A DNA stretch of 7,111 nt from Bacillota bacterium (GCA_023446675.1 JAEXPO010000257.1:1-7111), one strand, 5' to 3'. Shown: positions 1 through 6,321, counted from the first letter of the stretch. Program-made: numbers and translations. Notes: generated by a model not told the origin, from the letters alone.

Positions 1-1212
1 TGTGAAGGCCATGGCAAACCGGTGATCGTCATAGGTTTCGATGATGGCGCCGCGGGGTATGCCGGGCTGAATGAAAATGTTTTCACCATCAGCCTCACAA
101 TGGATACCCACCCGGGTCAACTCGTTGACAATGCCCTGCATGCGATCGCATTCCTGCAATCGAATATGGGAGACACCTCTGATTATTGTCGGACTTGAGG
201 CAAAAGGTGCCAGAGCGGCCAAAGTCATGGCTTGATCGGAAAAGTCGTTCATAGTGACCTCAATACCGCTATAGCTGCCCGCTGTGGGTCCGACTACCCT
301 GACGCCCTCTTCCGTTTCCAGAAGCGAGCACCCAATTTTTTCCAGTACGCCAAGGAATTTGATATCCCCTTGCATAAGGTTCATGCGTACCCCCTTCACC
401 GTGATTTCACCACCCATAAGCGCCGCCATGGCATAGAAATAACAGGCGGCTGAAACATCCGGTTCGATGGCATAGGCAGAGAGACGGAAGGCACTGCCTG
501 CCGGTATGTAATAGTCGGTACCGTTAAAGTCTACGGCAGCTCCGAACTGCTCCAGCATTTTTCTTGTAACACGAATATAGGCACCATCCACTTTCTCGCC
601 GGTAATATGGATGGTCATACCGGATTTAATCATCGGCCCCATCATAAGAAGGGCACTTAAAAACTGGGTGCTCTTTGTTATATCAAGTGAAATATCCCTG
701 CATATGCCCCCGTTGCCTTTGACCCTGACGGGAAGATGGTGCTCCCTTTCCAGATAATCGAAGCTGGCGCCCATGTCCGTCAAAACATCAAAGAGAGGCT
801 TCATTGGCCTCTTTTTCATCTGTTCCGAGCAGTCAATCACATAAGTTCCGTCAGATAAGGCCAGCATAGCCGTGAGAAACCTTGCCGCCGTACCTGCGCT
901 GCCCACATCGATAATGGCTTCCTTTCTTGGTATACTGCCGCCAAGGCCTTTGACGGCGACGGCCTTTTCAGATTCATTGATCTCTACTTCAAAGCCAAGG
1001 CTAATTAAGCTGCTTAAAAAATGTCTGGAATCATCGCTGAACAGCACGCCTGTCAGGGTTGTCCGCCCTTCTGACAATGCGGCCATAAGCAGCGCCCGGT
1101 TAGTAATGCTTTTTGAACCCGGTACTTCCACAGTGCCGGTGATTGGCCTTCCTAGTACGGGAACATGATAGTAGGTATGGCCTTCCTTTATTTCAAACAG
1201 TCGATCCTTCAT
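1..1212 (-). CDS. aroA: 3-phosphoshikimate 1-carboxyvinyltransferase (EPSP synthase), C-terminus cut off by window edge
   Basis: The enzyme transfers the enolpyruvyl group of PEP to shikimate 3-phosphate in the cytoplasm, the sixth step of the shikimate pathway to chorismate and aromatic amino acids. The reading frame is open for 404 codons to the window edge; the family is usually about 430 residues, so roughly 25-30 are missing. Visible motifs by family comparison: PGSKSITNR with K34, S35 and R39 near the N-terminus; SAGTAARFLTA at 105-115; R135 in KKRPM; the S181-T182-Q183 triplet; catalytic-type D326 in FSDQAMT; E354 and R357 in IRLQECDR; and R398 in YDDHRFAM. ATG 1212 is chosen because AGGAG (1219-1223) lies 6 bases upstream; an in-frame ATG at 1227 has no properly spaced site. 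F112 occupies the place of E. coli P101. It is unrelated in function to the sugar operon; cotranscription with the regulator upstream is possible because no clear terminator separates them. Confidence 0.96.
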   Translation of the reverse strand, partial: MKDRLFEIKEGHTYYHVPVLGRPITGTVEVPGSKSITNRALLMAALSEGRTTLTGVLFSDDSRHFLSSLISLGFEVEINESEKAVAVKGLGGSIPRKEAIIDVGSAGTAARFLTAMLALSDGTYVIDCSEQMKKRPMKPLFDVLTDMGASFDYLEREHHLPVRVKGNGGICRDISLDITKSTQFLSALLMMGPMIKSGMTIHITGEKVDGAYIRVTRKMLEQFGAAVDFNGTDYYIPAGSAFRLSAYAIEPDVSAACYFYAMAALMGGEITVKGVRMNLMQGDIKFLGVLEKIGCSLLETEEGVRVVGPTAGSYSGIEVTMNDFSDQAMTLAALAPFASSPTIIRGVSHIRLQECDRMQGIVNELTRVGIHCEADGENIFIQPGIPRGAIIETYDDHRFAMAFT

Positions 1213-1328
1213 TGCTTTCTCCTGCATCCTCAATACCAGATAATTGGTTGCGTGTTTTGTCCGCCGAATCACCGTGAACGGGTGTATTCTAATTATCTAT
1301 TTTACCACGGGAGTAACACAGTTGTATC
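1213..1328 (-). other. Intergenic gap between regulator and aroA
   Basis: This 116-base gap lies between two genes on the minus strand. It holds the aroA ribosome binding site (AGGAG, 1219-1223). Read on the minus strand there is an extended -10-like TGGTAAAAT around 1298-1306, but no convincing -35 stands at the right distance. No hairpin followed by a T-run is visible, so I see no intrinsic terminator for the regulator. Whether aroA has its own promoter cannot be decided from the sequence. Confidence 0.4.
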
Positions 1329-2453
1329 CTACCGGAGCTGCATAAAATCCATATACCTTTTAAATATAGCCGAAAACTCCTGCCGATTGGTTACCTCAAA
1401 ATGGTGATACAGCTTGTTGAGCCGGTAATCCACCGCGCTGGGTGAAAGGAACAGGTACTCCGCAAGTCCCGGCAGCGGCTTGTCCGAAAGCAGCCACTTC
1501 ACAATGGCGAGATTATTAGGGTCCTCGTTGGACAGAAACATTTCCAGCTTAACTATCACCGAGAGGTTGGGATCCGAATAGGAGCTTACGTTGCTGCACG
1601 AGGGCAAGCTGTAGCCCTGCTGCCCGGCTATTGAAAAAGGGATGCTCTCTGTGGACTGTCTGGGACAAAAATCCCCGTCAATTGTAATGGTCATATTGGA
1701 TATATGGGGGTTTCCATACATGTAAAGCGATGTAAAAACAGCCTGCCGCCCAAGCTCCGTATGGTTCAGGGTAGCGGAGGTTATGGACGGTTTTGAAAGC
1801 TTCGACAGCAGCGTGTTTCCAAAGGAAGCCAGGTACATATCCCTGGGCACCTCAATATTTCTTTCATACAAACGCGGTAATAGATAAACGGCATAGAGAT
1901 CGTTGCTTGAAATAACGGCGTCGTAACGGTCGATACTGTCAAGCAGTGCGTCGGTGCATGCGGAAACATCACCGGAGGTACAGTAAATATCCTTCTCATT
2001 CAGTGAAAGCCCTAAAAGGCCAACTGTTTGAAGGTAACCCGCGCTGCGCTTCTGATCTGCCGGTGAGGAGGGATTTATGCCAAAGAGGGCTATGGAACGC
2101 CGTTTTGCGTTATAAAGATAGTGAACCATTACATTCATATCCTTTTGGCGATCCAGAGAGACGGAGCTAACCTGATTTGAAATAAACTCAGGATTTGAGC
2201 TTGCAACGCAAACGTGAATACCGTGGGCACTGGCAAAGCTAAGCATGCGGTAAAACCACCGGTTTGTCTCGCCCGCCAGAATTAAAACGGCGCCGGTGGG
2301 AAGCTCCTTGTCCGGATTTTCCTTTACCTCAATGGCGGCTCTCCGGCGTTTGGCGTCAAGCCCTGATTTTAAGCCAATGAACAGCTCCCTGTACCACGGA
2401 GTTTTTGCGTAATGCGGTTCAACCCATACGAATAAATCGGCTCTCCCCTTCAC
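1329..2453 (-). CDS. Transcriptional regulator: LacI-type sugar-sensor domain with C-terminal LuxR-like helix-turn-helix
   Basis: Residues about 5-265 resemble the effector-binding (periplasmic-binding-protein-like) half of LacI/GalR regulators: KRRSIALFGINPSS at 117-130, DQKRSAGY at 133-140, DAVISSNDLYAVYLL at 178-192, VPRDMYLASFGNTLL at 202-216, KPSITSATLNHTELGRQAV at 221-239. The usual N-terminal LacI helix-turn-helix is absent. A linker (about 266-310) leads to a C-terminal segment (about 327-366) with LAEYLFLSPSAVDYRLNKLY and VTNRQEF, matching the pattern of a LuxR/NarL-type DNA-binding domain (i-A-x-L-x-l-S-x-x-T-V-x-x-x-l-x-x-i-y, then nR-e). The start is GTG 2453: an in-frame TAA sits directly before it and GAGG (2460-2463) is 6 bases upstream, so the N-terminus is not truncated. 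It is divergent from the sugar transporter operon and is its likely local regulator; ligand and sign of control are unknown. No receiver domain or membrane segment is seen. The sensor call is firm; the helix-turn-helix call rests on motif resemblance. Confidence 0.85.
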   Translation of the reverse strand: MKGRADLFVWVEPHYAKTPWYRELFIGLKSGLDAKRRRAAIEVKENPDKELPTGAVLILAGETNRWFYRMLSFASAHGIHVCVASSNPEFISNQVSSVSLDRQKDMNVMVHYLYNAKRRSIALFGINPSSPADQKRSAGYLQTVGLLGLSLNEKDIYCTSGDVSACTDALLDSIDRYDAVISSNDLYAVYLLPRLYERNIEVPRDMYLASFGNTLLSKLSKPSITSATLNHTELGRQAVFTSLYMYGNPHISNMTITIDGDFCPRQSTESIPFSIAGQQGYSLPSCSNVSSYSDPNLSVIVKLEMFLSNEDPNNLAIVKWLLSDKPLPGLAEYLFLSPSAVDYRLNKLYHHFEVTNRQEFSAIFKRYMDFMQLR

Positions 2454-2466
2454 TTACAGCCTCGTT

Positions 2467-2490
2467 TCTCTCGGTAGTATTTCGAGCAGA
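2467..2490 (-). promoter_or_regulatory. Hairpin in the regulator mRNA leader
   Basis: In the leader between the minus-strand promoter and GTG 2453, bases TCT plus CTCG (2467-2473) pair with CGAG plus AGA (2483-2490, one bulged base at 2487) around a 9-base loop. It lies a few bases from the GAGG ribosome binding site at 2460-2463 without covering it. It could affect mRNA stability or translation; no known riboswitch pattern is recognised. Confidence 0.35.
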
Positions 2491-2491
2491 G

Positions 2492-2515
2492 AGTAAATTA
2501 TTAAAGATAGTAAAT
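2492..2515 (-). repeat. Pair of ATTTACT direct repeats at the regulator transcription start
   Basis: Two exact copies of ATTTACT (minus strand; 2509-2515 and 2492-2498) start 17 bases apart, just downstream of the minus-strand -10 box and around the expected start of transcription near 2513. The position would suit an autoregulatory operator. The copies are short and AT-rich, so chance is a real possibility. Confidence 0.3.
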
Positions 2516-2519
2516 AAGT

Positions 2520-2548
2520 ATTTTATCCTGTATTGTCTACTCTGTCAA
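2520..2548 (-). promoter_or_regulatory. Sigma-A-type promoter of the regulator gene
   Basis: On the minus strand a perfect TTGACA -35 box (2543-2548) is followed by an exact 17-base spacer and TAAAAT (2520-2525), one mismatch from the -10 consensus. Transcription would start near 2513 and give a leader of about 60 bases before GTG 2453. It is the strongest promoter match in the window, which suggests the regulator is readily expressed unless repressed. Confidence 0.8.
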
Positions 2549-2581
2549 CCTTAAATGTTCTGCAATATATGTCTTGTAAAT

Positions 2582-2596
2582 CAGGTGGATTACCTG
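2582..2596. promoter_or_regulatory. Candidate operator dyad CAGGT-N5-ACCTG
   Basis: A perfect 5-base inverted repeat, CAGGT (2582-2586) and ACCTG (2592-2596), surrounds a 5-base centre, GGATT. It overlaps the weak -35 position of the plus-strand promoter candidate, where a dimeric regulator could repress or activate. The right half and centre reappear upstream of the lipoprotein gene (4556-4566). The divergent regulator is the obvious candidate to bind, but that is inference. Confidence 0.4.
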
Positions 2597-2614
2597 CCTG
2601 TTTAGCATTATGAT
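2586..2614 (+). promoter_or_regulatory. Weak promoter candidate for the transporter operon
   Basis: TATGAT (2609-2614) matches the -10 consensus at five of six positions. The -35 position at 17-base spacing is TGGATT (2586-2591), only three of six matches. Transcription would start near 2621, giving a leader of about 50 bases before ATG 2669. The poor -35 together with the overlapping dyad is what an activator-dependent promoter often looks like. No CcpA (cre) site was recognised by eye nearby. Confidence 0.4.
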
Positions 2615-2618
2615 AAAA

Positions 2619-2642
2619 GCAATAAGGCAAACAAAATATTGC
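2619..2642. repeat. Inverted repeat GCAATA ... TATTGC ahead of permease 1
   Basis: GCAATA (2619-2624) and TATTGC (2637-2642) form a 6-base inverted repeat around 12 bases, in the expected leader of the operon mRNA. A further direct copy of GCAATA stands at 2562-2567. It may be a second operator or a weak mRNA hairpin; its length gives little statistical weight. Confidence 0.3.
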
Positions 2643-2657
2643 ATAAAACAATAGAAA

Positions 2658-2663
2658 GGGTGG
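2658..2663 (+). promoter_or_regulatory. Ribosome binding site that sets the permease 1 start
   Basis: GGGTGG stands 5 bases before ATG 2669. An in-frame TTG at 2639 would add ten residues but has only AT-rich sequence before it, so the ATG is preferred. Confidence 0.6.
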
Positions 2664-2668
2664 ATAAA

Positions 2669-3625
2669 ATGGTTTCTGGCATAACTAAATGCAAGTTAGT
2701 GCCGGTGAAAATTTCAAAAAAACGAAAATATTTAAAAAATATTGCCACCAACTGGCAGTTATATGTTTTCATTCTTCCCCTGGTCGTCTATTTGATACTT
2801 TTCCGGTATATGCCCATGTACGGCATACAGATAGCATTTAAGGATTACAATGCAGTCTCCGGGATTTGGGGAAGTGATTGGGTGGGCTTTAAATATTTTC
2901 AGCAGTTTTTTAATTCCTATTATTTTCCTGCCCTCATGAAGAACACGCTCACCATAACTCTGTTGAATCTGCTGATCGGTTTTCCATTTCCGATTCTCAT
3001 GGCCCTGTCGCTGAATGAAATCGGAAACAGCGCTTTCAAAAAAACCGTACAGACAATCACCTTTGCCCCCCACTTTATTTCTACAGTCGTTATGTGTGGG
3101 ATTATCGTTATTTTTACGAATCCCTCAAGCGGGATTATTAATCACCTCTTAGCAGCCATTGGCCTTGAGCGCTACAATTTTATGCAGGACGCCGCCATGT
3201 TCAAATGGATATATACCATTTCTGATATCTGGCAGGAAACAGGATGGAATTCCATTATCTATATCGCCGCCCTCTCCTCTGTCAGTGAGGAGCTCCATGA
3301 AGCCGCACGCATGGACGGCGCAAGTAAGATACAGCGAATTATTCATATCAATGTTCCTTCCCTTCTTCCTACAATCATCATTCTGCTGATTTTACGATGC
3401 GGAAGCATATTGTCTCTGGGCTACGCAAAGATCTATTTGCTTCAGAACGACTTGAACCTCAGCGCATCCGAGGTCATTTCCACTTATGTATACAAGGTCG
3501 GTCTGATTCAGGCAAATTTCGGCTTTTCCACTGCGGTGGATCTCTTTAATACCATGATTAACGCCATTATGCTTATCGTAGTTAATTACATATCCAAAAA
3601 GGTGGGAGAAACCAGCCTGTGGTAG
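2669..3625 (+). CDS. Sugar ABC transporter permease, LplB/YteP type
   Basis: One of two inner-membrane permease subunits of a CUT1-type carbohydrate importer, 318 residues as expected for the family. A basic N-terminal tail (K/R-rich, about 8-23) precedes six likely membrane segments, roughly 30-48, 92-112, 134-150, 182-203, 232-252 and 288-307. The EAA loop that docks to the ATPase is clear: LHEAARMDGASKIQRI at 209-224, followed by HINVPSLLPT. The family signatures RYMPMYGIQIAFKDY (46-60), KIYLLQN (254-260) and the terminal KKVGETSLW are all present. It is the first gene of the operon, 13 bases ahead of permease 2, with which it should form a heterodimer. No ATP-binding subunit is encoded beside it. 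The family call is firm; the transported sugar cannot be read from the sequence. Confidence 0.93.
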   Translation: MVSGITKCKLVPVKISKKRKYLKNIATNWQLYVFILPLVVYLILFRYMPMYGIQIAFKDYNAVSGIWGSDWVGFKYFQQFFNSYYFPALMKNTLTITLLNLLIGFPFPILMALSLNEIGNSAFKKTVQTITFAPHFISTVVMCGIIVIFTNPSSGIINHLLAAIGLERYNFMQDAAMFKWIYTISDIWQETGWNSIIYIAALSSVSEELHEAARMDGASKIQRIIHINVPSLLPTIIILLILRCGSILSLGYAKIYLLQNDLNLSASEVISTYVYKVGLIQANFGFSTAVDLFNTMINAIMLIVVNYISKKVGETSLW

Positions 3626-3629
3626 GGGG
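3624..3629 (+). promoter_or_regulatory. Ribosome binding site overlapping the permease 1 stop
   Basis: AGGGGG begins inside the TAG stop of permease 1 (3623-3625) and lies 9 bases before TTG 3639. It supports the TTG start; an ATG at 3631 is out of frame and meets a stop after five codons. The arrangement suggests translational coupling of the two permeases. Confidence 0.6.
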
Positions 3630-3638
3630 AATGTTATT

Positions 3639-4541
3639 TTGTATATAAAGAAAAACAGACAGCACGCGTCGGATGTTTTATTTGACTGTATTAATTACCT
3701 GGCTATGCTTCTGGTGCTTATCATCGTTGTTTATCCGCTTATTTATATTCTCAGCGCCTCCTTCAGTGATCCGGCCAGCGTATCGGGAGGCGAAATGTGG
3801 CTTTGGCCGGTTGGCTTTTCCCTGGAGGGTTATGTGCGGATGCTGGGCTATTCGGAAATAGGACTGGGCTATTCCAATACCATCGTTTACACCGCCGCCG
3901 GGACATTGACAGCCCTTGCCGTTACCCTTCCTGCAGCGTACACTCTTTCAAGAAAGGATTTCGTAGGCAGAGGCGTTTTGACCGTTTTAGTGCTGATTAC
4001 CATGTTCTTTAGCGGAGGGCTTATCGCAACGTATATTAACATCAAGAACCTGGGGCTGTTGGATTCGCAGCTGCTAATGATTATAAACGGAGCGTGCAGC
4101 GCGTATAACCTCATTGTATCCAGAACCTTTTTCAGCTCCATTCCGCCTGAGCTGCAGGAAGCGGCTCAAATTGACGGATGCAGCAATTTCAGGCTTTTCT
4201 TTAAAATCATACTCCCCGTCTCCAAGCCCATTATCGCGGTCATGGCCATGTACTACGCCATAGGCCACTGGAATGACTATTTCACGGCGATGATTTATCT
4301 TACGGACAGGGCAAAGTATCCACTGCAGCTTTTTCTCAGAGAGATTCTGATACAGAGCCGGGTCTCGGCGGATTTGCTGGCTGATGTTGAGCTTGCCGAA
4401 TCCATCGCCGCTAAAGCCCGTATCAGCTCCATGATCAAATACTGCTCCATTATTATTTCCACAATACCGCTCCTGGTGGTTTATCCCTTCTTCCAGCGTT
4501 TCTTTGTGAAGGGTGTCATGATAGGAGCCGTAAAAGGCTGA
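3639..4541 (+). CDS. Sugar ABC transporter permease, YtcP/LplC type
   Basis: Second permease subunit of the importer, 300 residues, typical for the family. Predicted membrane segments are near 19-40, 81-103, 113-133, 141-164, 196-214 and 268-285. The EAA loop is ELQEAAQIDGCSNFRLFFKI at 171-190, followed by ILPVSKPI. The usual family C-terminus YPFFQRFFVKGVMIGAVKG closes the protein, and GHWNDYFTAMIYL (209-221) is a typical conserved stretch. The start is taken as TTG 3639, because AGGGGG is correctly placed and the residues before the first membrane segment (KKNRQHASDVLFDCINY) are needed for a normal family N-terminus; the first in-frame ATG would fall inside that segment. It follows permease 1 by 13 bases and precedes the binding-protein gene by 57. 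Substrate unknown; subunit assignment firm. Confidence 0.93.
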   Translation: MYIKKNRQHASDVLFDCINYLAMLLVLIIVVYPLIYILSASFSDPASVSGGEMWLWPVGFSLEGYVRMLGYSEIGLGYSNTIVYTAAGTLTALAVTLPAAYTLSRKDFVGRGVLTVLVLITMFFSGGLIATYINIKNLGLLDSQLLMIINGACSAYNLIVSRTFFSSIPPELQEAAQIDGCSNFRLFFKIILPVSKPIIAVMAMYYAIGHWNDYFTAMIYLTDRAKYPLQLFLREILIQSRVSADLLADVELAESIAAKARISSMIKYCSIIISTIPLLVVYPFFQRFFVKGVMIGAVKG

Positions 4542-4550
4542 TTAATTATG

Positions 4551-4584
4551 TCGTGGGATTCCCTGCTGCATAAATAAATATGAT
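4551..4584 (+). promoter_or_regulatory. Second copy of the operon-promoter motif, upstream of the lipoprotein gene
   Basis: GGATTCCCTGC (4556-4566) matches GGATTACCTGC (2587-2597) at ten of eleven bases. In both places TATGAT follows after nearly the same gap (12 bases at 4567-4578, 11 at 2598-2608). GGGATTCCC (4555-4563) is itself an almost perfect small palindrome. A promoter using this TATGAT would start near 4591, inside the AGGAGG ribosome binding site (4587-4592), so it is unlikely to drive the lipoprotein gene normally. The motif may be a protein binding site, or the match may be chance. Confidence 0.3.
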
Positions 4585-4598
4585 TCAGGAGGTTCATT

Positions 4599-6230
4599 AT
4601 GAAAAAGCGGTTTGCAATTGCACTTACCCTTTTTACGGCGCTGAGTTTGGCTGCCGGATGCTCCAGCACCGGCACGCCTGCTTCTCAGCAGCCGCAATCA
4701 AGCGCTGCGACGGGAACGCCGGAGGAAAAAAACTTTAACGAAACCGGGTATCCTATTGTCAACGAGCCCATCACTCTTACCATCGCAGGTGCGATGAATT
4801 CACTTGCTACCACATGGGAAGGCGCTCTCCAGCTCACGTATCTGACAGAGCTCACAGGTATTAACTTTGAGCCCCGCGGCTACAGCAGCGACGCCTGGAA
4901 GGATCAAAAGGGCCTTATGTTCGCATCCAACACCCTGCCGGATCTCTTTATAAGCGCAGGCTTTACCCAGGCAGAGCTTTTGCAGTACGGCTCCGGCGGT
5001 CAGCTTTTAGCCTTGAACGATTTAACCGACAAATACGGCGTTAATCTTAAAACCGCTCTGGAGCAGTATCCCGCCGCAAAAGCCGGGATGACCTCGGGGA
5101 ACGGAAGCATCTATACCCTGCCTCTCATAAGCCCTGTTACCAGGGACATGCACAACCGTTACTGGGTCAATGAAAAATGGCTGTCCAACCTTGGGCTGAA
5201 GGTTCCGGAAACCCTGGACGAGCTGTACGCCGTTCTTAAGGCCTTTAAGGAACAGGACGCCAACGGCAACGGCGACGCCAATGATGAAATTCCTCTCTCC
5301 TTTGTCAGCGGCAGCACCATTGACGGTCTTATACTCAATGCTCTGGGCATCAATTACAATGCCAATGACGCACAGTTCGGCGTTACGGCGGATGCCGAAG
5401 GAAAGGTTTACTGCGTTCAGACCTCCGAGGCCTACAAGGAGTATTTGCAGTATATGAACAGGCTTTATACGGAGGGCCTGCTTGATAATGAGGTTTTTAT
5501 ACAGACCGACGAAATGTTAAGCGCCAAAGCGGAAAAAAATCTTATCGGAGTCGCTTCAGTCTCCGCCATGTACATTACGGCAGGCACCGAGCTGGGTTAT
5601 GACTATACTCAGTTCGACGCGCTTACCTCAAACCTCAGCACAACGAAAATGGTAACCGCTTCACCCGGCTTCTCTGTGGGAGGCGTAGCCATATCCGCTG
5701 CAAATCCCTATCCCGAGGCAACGGTAAGGCTGCTTGATTACTTCTATTCGGAGGAAGGCGGCCAGGTATCCTATGTGGGCGCGGAAGGCGTGGGCTGGAA
5801 CTGGATTGATAAAGCGGCCGGCACCTGGGACAAGGCTCAGCCCGAGGGCTATGAAAGCGCGGAAAATTTTCGCTGGATGAAAAATATTATCGGCTCCTGG
5901 TGCGGCTGGCAGCGCAAGGAATTCAACGCGGGGCAGGGATCGTCCAATGCTCTTTGGCTGAACGAGATGTCTGCCGAATTCAGCGAACCGTATTTTGTTA
6001 CCCGCTTCCCCTCCCTGTCTCTCAGTGAAGAGGACACCAAAACCGTAAGCGCTCTGACAGCAGATCTGAATAATTATTCTCAGCAATCCCGCGCTCGCTT
6101 TATTGTAGGTGAAGAAAATATTGAAACGGGCTGGGCAGCTTATGTTGAGTCAATGAACAAAATGGGCGCACAAACCTACGCCGACATCTACCAGACATAC
6201 TATGACACCTACCTGTCCCTTATTGACTGA
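4599..6230 (+). CDS. Extracellular sugar-binding lipoprotein of the ABC importer (LipO/YtcQ type)
   Basis: Solute-binding protein that captures the sugar outside the membrane and delivers it to the permease pair. The signal peptide (MKKRFAIALTL onward) ends in the lipobox LAAG-C21, so the mature protein would be lipid-anchored at Cys21. A low-complexity S/T/P/Q-rich linker (22-45) follows, then ETGYPIVNEPITLT (48-61), a typical opening of this large family. The length of 543 residues fits. Residues 220-230 (DANGNGDANDE) resemble the calcium-binding loop known in related binding proteins such as Sphingomonas AlgQ2. Aromatic-rich segments GVGWNWIDKAAGTW (397-410) and GSWCGWQRKEF (432-442) could contribute to sugar stacking. 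The start is fixed by AGGAGG (4587-4592), 6 bases upstream and the best ribosome binding site in the operon, which suits the high copy number binding proteins need. The ligand is unknown, probably an oligosaccharide. Confidence 0.93.
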   Translation: MKKRFAIALTLFTALSLAAGCSSTGTPASQQPQSSAATGTPEEKNFNETGYPIVNEPITLTIAGAMNSLATTWEGALQLTYLTELTGINFEPRGYSSDAWKDQKGLMFASNTLPDLFISAGFTQAELLQYGSGGQLLALNDLTDKYGVNLKTALEQYPAAKAGMTSGNGSIYTLPLISPVTRDMHNRYWVNEKWLSNLGLKVPETLDELYAVLKAFKEQDANGNGDANDEIPLSFVSGSTIDGLILNALGINYNANDAQFGVTADAEGKVYCVQTSEAYKEYLQYMNRLYTEGLLDNEVFIQTDEMLSAKAEKNLIGVASVSAMYITAGTELGYDYTQFDALTSNLSTTKMVTASPGFSVGGVAISAANPYPEATVRLLDYFYSEEGGQVSYVGAEGVGWNWIDKAAGTWDKAQPEGYESAENFRWMKNIIGSWCGWQRKEFNAGQGSSNALWLNEMSAEFSEPYFVTRFPSLSLSEEDTKTVSALTADLNNYSQQSRARFIVGEENIETGWAAYVESMNKMGAQTYADIYQTYYDTYLSLID

Positions 6231-6239
6231 TAAAAAGCC

Positions 6240-6254
6240 GGGGCATCGCGCCCC
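6240..6254 (-). terminator. Short hairpin after the lipoprotein gene; terminator-like only on the minus strand
   Basis: GGGGC (6240-6244) pairs with GCCCC (6250-6254) around a 5-base loop, ten bases after the lipoprotein stop codon. On the plus strand it is followed by CTCCC, not T residues, so it is not a standard operon terminator. On the minus strand the stem is followed by GGC and TTTTT (6231-6236 region), the form of an intrinsic terminator that would stop antisense transcription. The stem is only five base pairs. Confidence 0.35.
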
Positions 6255-6263
6255 CTCCCATTC

Positions 6264-6290
6264 AGCCGAATTTGCGTTAAGCAAATGGCT
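6264..6290 (+). repeat. Hairpin between lipoprotein and glycosidase genes
   Basis: AGCC (6264-6267) pairs with GGCT (6287-6290), and ATTTGC (6270-6275) with GCAAAT (6281-6286) around a 5-base loop, with a two-base bulge: ten base pairs in all. No T-run follows. Such a stem at the 3' side of a binding-protein gene may protect its mRNA from exonucleases, or reduce read-through into the next gene. Confidence 0.5.
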
Positions 6291-6321
6291 CCCACTAAAA
6301 ACAGGTCAGGGAGAAGCCTTC

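Noticed and set aside
1261..1300. CACC...GGTG pairing in the regulator-aroA gap as a terminator
   Set aside because: Only four base pairs form and no T-run follows on the minus strand.
872..1407. Plus-strand open frames across aroA and the adjacent gap
   Set aside because: They oppose the aroA frame, whose EPSP synthase motifs are continuous to the window edge; the frame at 1165-1407 also runs into the regulator gene.
2639..2668. TTG 2639 as a longer start for permease 1
   Set aside because: No ribosome binding site precedes it, and the ten extra residues overlap the TATTGC repeat in the leader; ATG 2669 has GGGTGG at good spacing.
4579..4598. TATGAT at 4579 as a working -10 box for the lipoprotein gene
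   Set aside because: Transcription would begin around 4591, within the ribosome binding site, leaving a leader too short for normal translation. The motif is kept only as a possible binding site.
5661..6086. 141-codon minus-strand open frame inside the lipoprotein gene
   Set aside because: It is a shadow of a clearly conserved coding region, with no recognisable domain.
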